Source: Pseudomonas sediminis
GTDB taxonomy: Bacteria > Pseudomonadota > Gammaproteobacteria > Pseudomonadales > Pseudomonadaceae
Assembly: GCF_039555755.1 (NCBI RefSeq)
Contig: NZ_CP154631.1
Span: 1,488,001 to 1,552,000, forward strand
Reading direction: 5' to 3'
Length of the DNA stretch: 64,000 nt
Below, piece by piece: positions 36,602 to 45,688 of the stretch. Both the position numbers and the translations under genes were made by a program. Positions within the stretch are counted from its first letter, which is position 1, and each line of letters starts with the position of its first letter. Under the pieces are notes generated by a model. That model was given only the letters and a program-made list of their open reading frames with translations. It had not been told where the DNA came from and ran no database searches.

Positions 36602-37759
36602 TCAATGGGTAGGCTGGGTTTCAGCCGCGAAGGCGCAGACGCCTTCGTTATCGAACGCCAAACCACTGACCGCACCAACCGGCCAGCGGGTGAGGGATTC
36701 CAGACCGGACTGGCGCACGAACAGGCGCGTATTGCCCAGCGACGGAACATCCAGATGGATATCGACGTGATCGCCCTGGAACACATGATTGACCACCGTG
36801 CCACTGAGCAGAGCCTCAGCGCCTAGCGGCACCAGGCGGATATTCTCCGGCCGCGCGTAGACGTCCAGACGCGAGCCGACCGGGCCATGGACATGCGTGG
36901 CAGGCAGGCGCAGGGTGGCGTCACCCAGTTCCACACAGGCGCTGTCATCACGACTCAGGTAACGGCCAGGCAGAATGTTGGCATCGCCGACGAAGCTGGC
37001 CACGAACGGATCTTCAGGGTTGCGATAGATCGCGTCTGGCGTGCCGATCTGACGGATATGACCAGCCGACATGACCACCACTCGGTCGCTCATGCTCAAG
37101 GCTTCACCCTGATCATGGGTCACGAATACCGTGGTTACGCCCAGCTTGCGCTGGATGTCCTTGAGCTCGATCTGCATCGACAGCCTGAGGTTCTTGTCCA
37201 GTGCCGAGAAAGGCTCATCGAGCAACAACACCTTGGGCCGAATGACCAACGCACGGGCCAGCGCGACACGCTGCTGCTGACCACCGGAGAGCTCACGCGG
37301 CTTGCGCTCGCCGTAACCACTCAGCTTCACCAGTGCCAAGGCCTGTTCCACACGCTCGGCGATTTCGGCCTTTGCCACACCACGCATGCGCAGGCCGTAG
37401 CCGACGTTCTTCGCCACGTTCATATGCGGAAACAGGGCATAGTTCTGGAAGACGATGCCGATCTCGCGCTGATAAGGCGGCGTCTCGGTAACCAGTTGGC
37501 CATCGATGAATATCTCGCCGTTATCGGCCTCGGCGAAGCCTGCCATGAGGTTCAACAGCGTGGTCTTGCCACAGCCGGATGGCCCCAGGAGGGTGATGAA
37601 TTCCCCTTCCTGGATTTTCAGGGACACTTTCTGCAGGGCAATCGAATTGCCGAAGCGCTTCAACACACCATCGAGCTGAACCGCGACATTGCTACTGGGC
37701 GCCGTGGCTGCTTCGGTATCGGGTGTTGGATAGAGAGTCTTGATCTGTGCAGTCGCCAT
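36602..37759 (-). CDS. ABC transporter ATPase (PotA-like)
   Basis: A 385-residue ATPase with Walker A GPSGCGKT (59-66), signature [15 protein letters not shown], Walker B VLLLDEP and a C-terminal TOBE-type domain (about 295-380). It is like PotA of spermidine/putrescine importers. No permease or binding protein is in this operon, so it most likely powers the importer at 29.4-32.2 kb across the LysR gene. It has a longer than usual N-terminal extension (about 25 residues). Confidence 0.9.
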   Translation of the reverse strand: MATAQIKTLYPTPDTEAATAPSSNVAVQLDGVLKRFGNSIALQKVSLKIQEGEFITLLGPSGCGKTTLLNLMAGFAEADNGEIFIDGQLVTETPPYQREIGIVFQNYALFPHMNVAKNVGYGLRMRGVAKAEIAERVEQALALVKLSGYGERKPRELSGGQQQRVALARALVIRPKVLLLDEPFSALDKNLRLSMQIELKDIQRKLGVTTVFVTHDQGEALSMSDRVVVMSAGHIRQIGTPDAIYRNPEDPFVASFVGDANILPGRYLSRDDSACVELGDATLRLPATHVHGPVGSRLDVYARPENIRLVPLGAEALLSGTVVNHVFQGDHVDIHLDVPSLGNTRLFVRQSGLESLTRWPVGAVSGLAFDNEGVCAFAAETQPTH

Positions 37760-37790
37760 GGGCGCTCCGATTTACGAATGGGCTAACGAG

Positions 37791-38216
37791 TCAGGCTACG
37801 GGCCAGTCATCCGGGATAACGGCAATCACATCGATCTCCATCAGCCACTGCGGCTGGGCGAGCCCCGACACCACCAGCCCGGTGGAGATCGGAAAGACGC
37901 CCTTGAGCCATTTGCCGACCTCCTTGTAGACGGCCTCGCGGTATCGCGGGTCGATGATGTAGGTGGTCGTCTTGACGACATGGGAGAGGTCCGAACCCGC
38001 TTCCTCGAGCAGTTGCTTGACGTTCTTCATCGCCTGTTCGGCCTGAGCCTGCGGATCTCCAAGGCCAACGAGATTGCCTTCGAAGTCGGTACCGACCTGA
38101 CCGCGCACGTAGACTGTGTTGCCGGCACGCACGGCCTGGCACAGGTCGTTGTCGAGCGACTGATTGGGGTAGGTCTGCTTGGTGTTGAACATGCGAATAC
38201 GGGTATGGGTGGGCAT
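37791..38216 (-). CDS. RidA/YjgF/YER057c family protein
   Basis: A protein of about 141 residues in the RidA family (AVRAGNTVYVRGQVGTDFEGNLVGLGD, QAEQAMKNVKQLLEEAGSDLSHVVKTTTYI). RidA proteins deaminate reactive imine or enamine intermediates. It lacks the exact RidA active-site Arg context, so it may be a Rid subfamily member. It is the first gene of the 33.5-38.2 kb operon, pointing to amino-acid or amine chemistry. The start at 38216 is chosen; 38249 would add 11 residues. Confidence 0.85.
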   Translation of the reverse strand: MPTHTRIRMFNTKQTYPNQSLDNDLCQAVRAGNTVYVRGQVGTDFEGNLVGLGDPQAQAEQAMKNVKQLLEEAGSDLSHVVKTTTYIIDPRYREAVYKEVGKWLKGVFPISTGLVVSGLAQPQWLMEIDVIAVIPDDWPVA

Positions 38217-38580
38217 GCCTGGCGACTCTGCTATGACGTGTTCAGCCAAGCTTCACATTGCTGACAGACCAGAGAAACCAGCATTTGCCGCGAGTGGTGA
38301 TTAGGAAAATCTGAACCGCACTCGCACCGTAGCGCATCGGATCTACGCCATCGCCAGAGAGCAGGGCTAGGACAGCCCCAGCGCCTTCACCGCCCTGTTC
38401 GGTCAGCCTGGCGGCCAGCCAGTTCTTCAAGTGATTCGCGGTGGGCGGTTCTTGAGCGGCGCTTGTCGCGGCTACGACTGCATGGATGCAGGAGGTAGAG
38501 CGAAGCAGGATGCCAGAGCCGAAAGCCCCTCCCACACTGCACGCGTCAACACCGGAACGCAGCCGCTCAAGCCTCCTACG
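38217..38580. other. intergenic region holding an AraC remnant
   Basis: This gap between the RidA-like gene and a LysR gene contains promoter sequence for the RidA operon and a decayed AraC-family fragment (38325-38434). The rest (38435-38580) has degenerate repeat-like sequence. No intact gene was seen. Confidence 0.6.
38325..38434 (+). pseudogene. remnant of an AraC-family regulator (C-terminus)
   Basis: Translation gives IAREQG-stop-DSPSAFTALF, then after a frame change SQFFK-stop. The intact AraC protein at 23929 ends IAGELGYDSPSAFTTMF...PSQFFK. So the Tyr codon is now TAG, some codons are lost after the second HTH helix, and the frame is shifted. Twenty-one bases are identical to the intact gene. 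It is a fossil of a once complete regulator, perhaps of the neighbouring operon. Confidence 0.7.
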
Positions 38581-39492
38581 TCATACGTCCAGGCTGTCGC
38601 CGGATGGCGGCTCGGGGGAGAGGTAGCTGACCAGTTGCCGCGCATGGGATGACAGTACCTCCCAGCTGCGCACGCACAGGCGTAATTCGCGGGTGGCCCA
38701 GACATCCTCCAGCATCACCACCGTCACCGGCAGTTCCTGGGCGAAGCGGGTCGCGGCCACCTCGGGCAGCATGGACACGCCAACGCCCTGCGCCACCAGT
38801 TGGGCGATGGCGTCGAAGCTCGGCGCGCGCACGCGCACCTTCAGCGGCAAGGCGTTGCGCACCGCCATGTACTCGATGAAACGCTGCATCGCGCGCTCGG
38901 CGGGCAGGCAGACGAAGGGGTAGTTGAGTGCACTGCGCAGCGAGGCCGGGCGTTGCTCGATCAACGCATGGCCATGCGGTACCAGCAGCACCAGGCGGTC
39001 GTTGCGAAATGGCAGCGACAGCAGGTCATCGGTGGCCAGGTTGCCGTCGTAGACACCGATGTCGATGCTGCCTTCCCGCGCGGCCTGCAGCACATCCTTG
39101 CTGTTGTACTCGGCCAGTTGCAGATCCACCTCGGGGTAGTCGGCCAGGAACGGTCCGAGCGCCGCCGGCAGGAAGGTGCTGTTGGCCACCGTGGAGGCCG
39201 CCAGGCGCAGGGTGATGCGCCGCTCGCCGTTGAGTTCCTGCAGGGTTTCGCTGAACTGGCGGGCCTCCTTCAGCACGCCCTGGCAGGCTTCCAGCACCAG
39301 GCGTCCGGCGGGGGTCAGGCTCATGCCATCGCTGCTGCGCACGAACAGCGTCAGCCCGCAGCGTTCCTCGAACAGGCGCAGGCGGGTGCTGGCCGCCGAC
39401 ACGGCAACGGGAAAGGTCGCCGCCGCCTTGCTCAGGCTGCCGGTTGCAGCAACCGCCGCGATCAGGCGGAGGTCGGGCAAGTCGAAATGCAT
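38581..39492 (-). CDS. LysR family transcriptional regulator
   Basis: A 303-residue LysR regulator. The HTH is IAAVAATGSLSKAAATFPVAVSAASTRLRLFEE and the C-terminal effector domain is complete. The ATG at 39492 (MHFDLPDLRLI) fits the family better than 39519. It is divergent from the DMT transporter gene (39596), which is its likely target. The ligand is unknown. Confidence 0.88.
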   Translation of the reverse strand: MHFDLPDLRLIAAVAATGSLSKAAATFPVAVSAASTRLRLFEERCGLTLFVRSSDGMSLTPAGRLVLEACQGVLKEARQFSETLQELNGERRITLRLAASTVANSTFLPAALGPFLADYPEVDLQLAEYNSKDVLQAAREGSIDIGVYDGNLATDDLLSLPFRNDRLVLLVPHGHALIEQRPASLRSALNYPFVCLPAERAMQRFIEYMAVRNALPLKVRVRAPSFDAIAQLVAQGVGVSMLPEVAATRFAQELPVTVVMLEDVWATRELRLCVRSWEVLSSHARQLVSYLSPEPPSGDSLDV

Positions 39493-39595
39493 GAAGCCTT
39501 CTCCAAAACAGAAAGCCATCTTCGTGAAATTGCGATTCTGGCCGCGTAGCTTTCCACTCAGAATAACAGCTCACTCCCCTGCCGCAGCCCTGCTC

Positions 39596-40525
39596 ATGAA
39601 TGCTCTGACCGCCTCGTACCGACGCAGCCTGGACAACGGCGTGCTGTTCGCCGTGCTCTCGGCCACCGGCTTCAGCCTGAAAGCCGTGTTCGTCAAACTC
39701 GCCTACGCCGCCGCGCCGGTGGACGCCATCACCGTATTGAGTCTGCGCATGGGCCTGGCCCTACCACTATTCGCCTGGCTGCTGTGGCTGAGCCGTGGCA
39801 CCGGGCAAGCGCGGCTGTCAGCGAAGGACTGGGCGCACGTTCTGCTGCTGGGGATGCTCGGTTACTACCTGTCGAGCCTGTTCGACTTCTACGGCCTGCA
39901 ATACATCAGCGCCGGGCTGGAGCGGCTGATCCTGTTCACCTATCCGACGCTGGTGCTGCTGTTGCAGATGCTGGCGCTGGGCGAGCGACCGGGCCCGCGT
40001 ACCTTCCTGGCCATGGGCCTGTGCTACCTGGGCCTGGGCATCGCCCTGGTGCATGACATCCGCGTGGAAGGCGACAGCGAGCAGATTCTGCTGGGGGCCG
40101 CCTGGGTGTTCGCCAGCGCGGTGACCTACGCCTTGTATTACCTGGGCACAGGCGTGGTGATTCGACGGGTCGGCTCTATGCGCCTGGCCGGGCTGGCCGG
40201 CGGCTCCTCGGCGATCATGGTGCTGATCCACTACGCCATCAGCGGTGAGCCGACGCAACTGGCGAGCCTGCCGAGCCAGGTATGGCTGTACAGCGCGCTG
40301 ATGGCGGTGCTGTCGACGGTGCTGCCGATCTACTGGATGGCGCTGGCCATCCAGCGCATGGGCGCCAGCCATACCGCGGTGTTCGGCAACCTGGGCCCGG
40401 TGCTGACGATGTTCGCCGCCTGGACGCTGCTCGGCGAGGCCATCAGCCTGTACCAGATCGCCGGCCTGGCGCTGGTGCTATTGGGTGTCTCGCGCCTGTC
40501 GGCGAGCAAGCGCAAGACGGGCTGA
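39596..40525 (+). CDS. EamA/DMT family transporter
   Basis: A 309-residue membrane protein with about ten membrane helices in two EamA repeats (GVLFAVLSATGFSLKAVFVKLAY; AAWVFASAVTYALYYLGTG). Such proteins export or import metabolites or amino acids; the substrate is unknown. The ATG at 39596 (MNALTASYRRS) is chosen because it begins just before the first helix. It is divergent from the LysR gene at 39492. Confidence 0.87.
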   Translation: MNALTASYRRSLDNGVLFAVLSATGFSLKAVFVKLAYAAAPVDAITVLSLRMGLALPLFAWLLWLSRGTGQARLSAKDWAHVLLLGMLGYYLSSLFDFYGLQYISAGLERLILFTYPTLVLLLQMLALGERPGPRTFLAMGLCYLGLGIALVHDIRVEGDSEQILLGAAWVFASAVTYALYYLGTGVVIRRVGSMRLAGLAGGSSAIMVLIHYAISGEPTQLASLPSQVWLYSALMAVLSTVLPIYWMALAIQRMGASHTAVFGNLGPVLTMFAAWTLLGEAISLYQIAGLALVLLGVSRLSASKRKTG

Positions 40526-40532
40526 GCCAGGG

Positions 40533-40690
40533 TCAGCCCTGGCGGATCAGATCGGCCGCCTTCTCGCCGACATGATGTACGACGCGTTGGTGTTGCCTTT
40601 GATCAGCGTCGGCATGATCGAGGCGTCGGCCACTCCGTCGCGCAGCAGGCGCTCGACTTCGCAGCGGTGCGCACGAATATCGTCCACGGG
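40533..40690 (-). pseudogene. 3' remnant of a GMC oxidoreductase gene
   Basis: The minus strand encodes VDDIRAHRCEVERLLRDGVADASIMPTLIKGNTNA, close to the conserved C-terminus of GMC flavoenzymes such as choline dehydrogenase (VADASIMPTL-GGNTNAPT). One missing base after YIM shifts the frame; the other frame continues GEKAADLIRQG and stop, the normal family end. About 50 codons are left and nothing upstream is recognisable. The remnant abuts the modA promoter. Confidence 0.75.
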
Positions 40691-40703
40691 AACAGACCTC
40701 AAT

Positions 40704-40732
40704 AGCGCTATATACAAAAAAACATAACGATG
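40704..40732. promoter_or_regulatory. ModE-like operator upstream of modA
   Basis: CGCTATATA at 40706-40714 and ATAACGAT at 40724-40731 resemble the two half-sites of the ModE box (consensus TATAT with CG-rich ends, spaced about 7 bases). It lies about 67 bases before the modA start, where molybdate-bound ModE represses modABC in other bacteria. No modE gene is in the window. Confidence 0.6.
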
Positions 40733-40789
40733 TAGGATTGCCGCATTCAGACCTGCCGCCAGGGTCGAGCCAACACCCGATAACGATAA

Positions 40790-41551
<762 letters not shown>

Positions 41552-41556
41552 TAGCC

Positions 41557-41581
41557 GTGGCCCGGATCGCATCCGGGCCAC
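41557..41581. repeat. perfect hairpin between modA and modB
   Basis: GTGGCCCGGAT-CGC-ATCCGGGCCAC, an 11-bp perfect stem with a 3-base loop just after the modA stop. No T-run follows, so it more likely stabilises the modA mRNA 3' end than terminates transcription. Confidence 0.75.
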
Positions 41582-41605
41582 GTCTGCCACTTCCGGAATT
41601 TCTGC

Positions 41606-42286
41606 ATGACGCTGTCGAAGAATGACCTCGACGCCATCCTCCTGACTCTGGAGTTGGCCTCACTGACCACCGTACTGCTGCTGATCATCGGCACGCCGAT
41701 TGCCCTGTGGCTGGCGCGCACCGACTCCTGGCTCAAGCGCCCGGTCGGCGCGGTGGTGGCGCTACCGCTGGTGCTGCCGCCGACGGTGATCGGTTTCTAC
41801 CTGCTGGTGAGCATGGGGCCCAATGGTTTCTTCGGTCAGCTGACGCAGAGCCTCGGTCTCGGTACCTTCACCTTCACGTTCACCGGCCTGCTGATCGGCT
41901 CGATCTTCTATTCGCTGCCCTTCGTCGTGCAGCCGTTGCAGAACGCTTTCGAGGCCATCGGCCGTGGCCCGCTGGAAGCGGCCGCGACCTTGCGCGCCAA
42001 CCCCTGGGACAGTTTCTTCAGCGTGGTGCTGCCACTGGCCCGCCCAGGCTTCATCACCGCCGCCATTCTCAGCTTTGCCCATACCGTCGGTGAGTTCGGC
42101 GTGGTGCTGATGATCGGTGGCAACATCCCCGGCAAGACCCAGGTGGTGTCTGTGCAGATCTACAACCACGTGGAAACCATGAACTACGCCCAGGCGCACT
42201 GGCTGGCTGGCGGCATGGTGGCGTTTTCCTTCATCGTTCTGCTCACGCTGTACAGCGGGCGCAGTAGCCGGATGAGGGCACTGTGA
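41606..42286 (+). CDS. modB: molybdate ABC transporter permease ModB
   Basis: A 226-residue inner-membrane permease with about five membrane helices, [14 protein letters not shown] (family motif) and the EAA loop ([17 protein letters not shown]). It forms the channel of the molybdate importer. Its TGA overlaps the modC ATG (TGATG, 42284-42288). Confidence 0.94.
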   Translation: MTLSKNDLDAILLTLELASLTTVLLLIIGTPIALWLARTDSWLKRPVGAVVALPLVLPPTVIGFYLLVSMGPNGFFGQLTQSLGLGTFTFTFTGLLIGSIFYSLPFVVQPLQNAFEAIGRGPLEAAATLRANPWDSFFSVVLPLARPGFITAAILSFAHTVGEFGVVLMIGGNIPGKTQVVSVQIYNHVETMNYAQAHWLAGGMVAFSFIVLLTLYSGRSSRMRAL

Positions 42287-43410
42287 TGTTCGGTTTCGGC
42301 AAAGCCCCACCACCTGCCGTTCACGACGACGGGCGCATTCGCGCGCGCTTTGTGGTCAAGCATCCGGGCTTCGCTCTGGATGTCGATCTCGACCTGCCTG
42401 GGCGCGGCGTCAGTGCGCTGTTCGGCCACTCCGGCTCGGGCAAGACCAGCTGCCTGCGCTGCTTCGCCGGGCTGGATCGCCCGCAGCAGGGCTACCTGCA
42501 GGTAGCCGGTGAGCTCTGGCAGGACAGCAAGCGCGGTTTCTTCCTCCCCGCGCACAAGCGCGCCATCGGCTACGTGTTCCAGGACGCCAACCTGTTCCCG
42601 CACCTGAGCGTGCGCAAGAATCTGGAATACGGTCAGCGGCGCATCCCTGCCTCGCAACGCAAAGTGGCGCTGGAGCAGGCGCTGCAGTTGCTGGGCATCG
42701 GCCACCTGCTCGAGCGCATGCCCTCGGCGCTGTCCGGCGGCGAACGCCAGCGCGTCGGCATCGCACGCGCGCTGGTCACCAGCCCGCGCCTGCTGCTGAT
42801 GGACGAACCGCTGGCTTCGCTCGACCTCAAACGCAAGCACGAAGTCCTGCCGTATCTGCAGCGGCTGCACGAGGAGCTGGACATCCCCGTGCTCTATGTC
42901 AGCCATGCGCCAGACGAAGTTGCGCGCCTGGCAGACCATCTGGTGCTGCTCGACGAAGGCCAGGTGCGCGCCAGCGGCCCGCTCAAGGAGACCCTGTTGC
43001 GCGCCGATCTGCCGTTCGCCAGCGATGACGAGGCCGAAGCGGTGATCGACGGCCAGGTCTGTGGCCACGATGCCGCCTACGATCTGCTGCAACTGAACCT
43101 TCCCGGCAGCGAAGCCCGCCTGCGCCTACCCCATGCAGCGCTGCCCAGCGGGCATCGGGTACGGGTGAAGATCAAGGCGCGCGACGTCAGTCTCAGCCTG
43201 CAACGTGCCGAAGGCAGCAGCCTGCTCAACCTGCTGCCGGTGCGGGTCGATGGCTGGCAGGCGCTGGACGCGCAGATGCTGTTGACCCTGCGCATCGGCG
43301 ATCAGCGCCTGCTGGCGCGAATCACCCGCTACTCCTTCGATCAGTTAGGCATTCACGCCGGCCAGGCGCTGTGGGCGCAGATCAAGTCGGTGTCGCTGCT
43401 GGCGCCGTAA
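42286..43410 (+). CDS. modC: molybdate ABC transporter ATPase ModC
   Basis: A 374-residue ATPase with Walker A GHSGSGKT (47-54), signature [15 protein letters not shown], Walker B LLLMDEP and a C-terminal Mop/TOBE domain (about 295-365) that senses oxyanion. The ATG at 42286 is used rather than the GTG at 42283. It is translationally coupled to modB. Confidence 0.94.
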   Translation: MFGFGKAPPPAVHDDGRIRARFVVKHPGFALDVDLDLPGRGVSALFGHSGSGKTSCLRCFAGLDRPQQGYLQVAGELWQDSKRGFFLPAHKRAIGYVFQDANLFPHLSVRKNLEYGQRRIPASQRKVALEQALQLLGIGHLLERMPSALSGGERQRVGIARALVTSPRLLLMDEPLASLDLKRKHEVLPYLQRLHEELDIPVLYVSHAPDEVARLADHLVLLDEGQVRASGPLKETLLRADLPFASDDEAEAVIDGQVCGHDAAYDLLQLNLPGSEARLRLPHAALPSGHRVRVKIKARDVSLSLQRAEGSSLLNLLPVRVDGWQALDAQMLLTLRIGDQRLLARITRYSFDQLGIHAGQALWAQIKSVSLLAP

Positions 43411-43439
43411 TTCTTGGCTGTGCGACCGCGGAGCCCCCG

Positions 43440-43496
43440 GTGCGCATGGCGCACCCTACGCTGAAGCCGTCACACCCCGTAGGGTGCGCCGCGCAC
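43440..43496. repeat. inverted repeat downstream of modC
   Basis: GTGCGCATGGCGCACCCTAC and GTAGGGTGCGCCGCGCAC are near-complementary arms between the convergent modC and AAA+ genes. A single copy of this arm occurs at 60448-60468. It may serve as a transcription end for both genes. Confidence 0.75.
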
Positions 43497-43560
43497 ACCG
43501 GCCACGCGTAGGTTGATAGCTCCCACGCGCAGCGCGAGGAAGCTCGGCCTCACCCATTCA

Positions 43561-44406
43561 TTACGCAATACCCGGCAGCTCCAGATGCTCCGGCCCGATT
43601 TCAGCGTTCCCCGCCAGCAGCAGGGCGAAGTGGATGACGTTCTCCAGCTCGCGGGTATTGCCCGGCCAGCGGTGCGCCTCCAGCACTGCCTGCGCCGCCG
43701 GACTGATCGACGGAATGGCCAGGCCCAGGCGCAGGGCGTGGATGCCGAGGAAGTATTCGGCCAACGGCAGGATATCGCCGACGCGCTGACGCAGCACCGG
43801 AAACAGCAGCTGGCCATCGCACAGGTAGGCGTACAAGCGCTCATCGAAAGTGCCGGCGGCCACCGCGCGGGATAGCTCAATGCTGCTCGCCGCCACCAGG
43901 CGTACATCCACCGGCAACGCCTGGCTGGCGCCAACGCGATACACCTCGCGGGTTTCCAGCGCGGACAGCAGCTTGCTCTGCAACGGGCGCGCGAGGTCGG
44001 CGATCTCGTCGAGGTAGAGCGTGCCGCCGTTGGCCGAACCGAACCAGCCGGCACGGCTGCTGGCGGCGCCGACATGAGCGCCGCCAACATGACCGAACAG
44101 CTCGGCCTCGCCCCATTGCGGGCTGATCGCCGCGCAGCTCACCGCCACGAACAGGCCAGCACGCTCACTGTGGCGATGGATATAGCGCGCCAGCAACTCC
44201 TTGCCGGTACCGGTCTCGCCAAGGATCAGCAACGGCTGGCCGTTACCCGCCAGCGCCTCGGCGCGCTCGCGCAATTGACGCGAACGGGCGTCGACGAATA
44301 CCAGCGCCTTGGCCCGAATGCTCAGTGGGCTCTTGTCCGAATCGGCGAAGGTCAATGGCGGTGGGAAGCCTGGTGGAAAACTCATGACGTGCAGCTCCTG
44401 AGCCAC
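43561..44406 (-). CDS. sigma54-interaction AAA+ protein, degenerate and lacking HTH
   Basis: A 281-residue protein consisting of one AAA+ domain of the sigma54 activator class. Walker A GETGTGKE (63-70) and Walker B TLYLDEIAD (about 129-137) are kept. The GAFTGA loop that touches sigma54 is GAHVGA (109-114), and the Arg-finger segment FREDLYYRL is FDERLYAYL. There is no N-terminal receiver or GAF domain and no C-terminal Fis-type HTH. It may be a degraded regulator or act without sigma54 activation. It lies between modC and the hydrolase gene, near sulfur genes. Confidence 0.85.
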   Translation of the reverse strand: MAQELHVMSFPPGFPPPLTFADSDKSPLSIRAKALVFVDARSRQLRERAEALAGNGQPLLILGETGTGKELLARYIHRHSERAGLFVAVSCAAISPQWGEAELFGHVGGAHVGAASSRAGWFGSANGGTLYLDEIADLARPLQSKLLSALETREVYRVGASQALPVDVRLVAASSIELSRAVAAGTFDERLYAYLCDGQLLFPVLRQRVGDILPLAEYFLGIHALRLGLAIPSISPAAQAVLEAHRWPGNTRELENVIHFALLLAGNAEIGPEHLELPGIA

Positions 44407-44499
44407 ACCTCACCGGCGCAGCCTGTACGCGAATAAAAAATTGCCTTGAGCAACTGCTCCGCAACGGCTCGAAGGGTGGCCGCCATGGCTGGCAGGCGA

Positions 44500-44538
44500 T
44501 AAAAAAGAGCGGGCGGCTGCCTGGCGCGACCCCGCTCT
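44500..44538 (-). terminator. rho-independent terminator of the hydrolase gene
   Basis: On the minus strand AGAGCGGG, a 16-base loop and CCCGCTCT are followed at once by a run of T (six A on the plus strand at 44501-44506). It lies 27 bases after the hydrolase stop codon. Confidence 0.8.
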
Positions 44539-44564
44539 GAAAATGGTGTGACGTGGTGACCGGC

Positions 44565-45146
44565 TCAGGCGCGCAAGCGCGACTGCTGTTCGATGCGGCT
44601 CTGCAGGCGATACAGATAACCGAAGCCCTGCTCCCAATATCGATGCCCGGACTTCACGTTGATATGCCCGGCACCGGTCAAGATCGCTGCCTCGCTGCCC
44701 CAGGCCCGCGCCAGTTCCATGGCACGCAGGGCACTGGCCGCCGCGTCGTTGTCGGAGCCCACTAGCAGGCTGGGAAAGGGCAGCAGATCACGCGGTATCG
44801 GCGCGAAGTTCTGCAACGGTACGGGGCAGCCTGGCCGCTCGACATCGGCCGGCGCCACCAGCAGCGCGCCGCGCACACGGCGCAGCAACTCGACCGGCGC
44901 CTGCGCCGCCCAGTGCGCCACCGTCACGCAGCCCAGGCTATGAGCGATGAGGATAATCGGGCGCGGATCAGCGGCAATCGCCTGGTTCAAGGCAGCAACC
45001 CAATCGCCCCGTTGCGGGTTGAGCCAGTCCTTCTGTTCGACCCGCGCACTGTTGGGCAGGCTGCGCTGCCAGTGGCTTTGCCAGTGTTCCTCGGATGAGC
45101 CCTGCCAGCCCGGCAGGATCAGATAACGGATTGCTTCGCTGCCCAT
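44565..45146 (-). CDS. RBBP9/YdeN family alpha/beta hydrolase
   Basis: A 193-residue hydrolase with the nucleophile elbow AHSLGC (Ser), the early YLILPGWQGSSEEHWQSHW motif typical of RBBP9/YdeN, and an acid/His near the end (GSEAAILTGAGHINVKSG). The ester substrate is not known. The ATG at 45146 (MGSEAIRY) fits the family; 45248 is too far upstream and in the A+T-rich promoter area. It is divergent from oscA and might share its sulfur control. Confidence 0.87.
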   Translation of the reverse strand: MGSEAIRYLILPGWQGSSEEHWQSHWQRSLPNSARVEQKDWLNPQRGDWVAALNQAIAADPRPIILIAHSLGCVTVAHWAAQAPVELLRRVRGALLVAPADVERPGCPVPLQNFAPIPRDLLPFPSLLVGSDNDAAASALRAMELARAWGSEAAILTGAGHINVKSGHRYWEQGFGYLYRLQSRIEQQSRLRA

Positions 45147-45391
45147 GACGGCACTCCTTGAATCGAATGGCGCCAGTCTAGGCAGCGCAAACCGACTACA
45201 AAAAGAATAAGAATTTATTTGCTTATTCCATAAATGCAAAGCAAACACGCGACGTCTTATATTTCAAAAAAGAATATAAATGTTCTTAAACAGTATTTTT
45301 AAGAATATTTCAGCCTCTCTACTATCCGCTCCACGCCAGCGTCGGTAGTCCATCCCGCCGCCGTGGCGACCTATTCATAAGGAGCCTGGAA
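45147..45391. promoter_or_regulatory. A+T-rich divergent promoter region of oscA
   Basis: Notable elements are ACAAAAAGAATAA at 45198-45210 (shared with the lsfA promoter region), AATAAG/CTTATT arms at 45206-45227, and a perfect dyad TTCTTAAA-CAGTATT-TTTAAGAA at 45283-45305. CysB-type sulfur regulation is inferred. AAGGAG at 45379-45384 is the oscA ribosome-binding site. Confidence 0.5.
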
Positions 45392-45574
45392 ATGACTGCG
45401 ACGCTGAGAAACCTCGAAGGCCAGGATGAAGCCAGCATCCTGCGCGAGATCCAGACCGCCCTGCATGGCCTGAAATTCGGTTCGGTGGAAATCACCGTGC
45501 ACAACGGCCAGGTCGTGCAGATCGAGCGCAAGGAAAAGATTCGCCTGCAACAACCGAACACCAAGAACAGCTGA
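45392..45574 (+). CDS. oscA: small sulfur-starvation protein OscA (YezD/DUF2292 family)
   Basis: A 60-residue protein with the DUF2292 core (ILREIQTALHGLKFGSVEITVHNGQVVQIERKEKIRL). In Pseudomonas corrugata, oscA lies directly upstream of sbp and is needed for use of organosulfur compounds and for chromate tolerance. The biochemical function is not known. Here it lies 114 bases before sbp and starts the sulfate operon. Confidence 0.85.
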   Translation: MTATLRNLEGQDEASILREIQTALHGLKFGSVEITVHNGQVVQIERKEKIRLQQPNTKNS

Positions 45575-45688
45575 CAGAACACCGACCTCATGATGCAGCC
45601 CGACTGGACCACCAGAGGGCTCGAAACAGTTCGCCTCGCCTGACACCCAATACGCCAACACAAGAATTCAACAGTTAGGAGCTGCACC

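Noticed and set aside
38242..38535. 97-residue minus-strand frame in the gap upstream of the RidA-like gene
   Set aside because: It is the reverse strand of the AraC remnant; the real similarity is on the plus strand.
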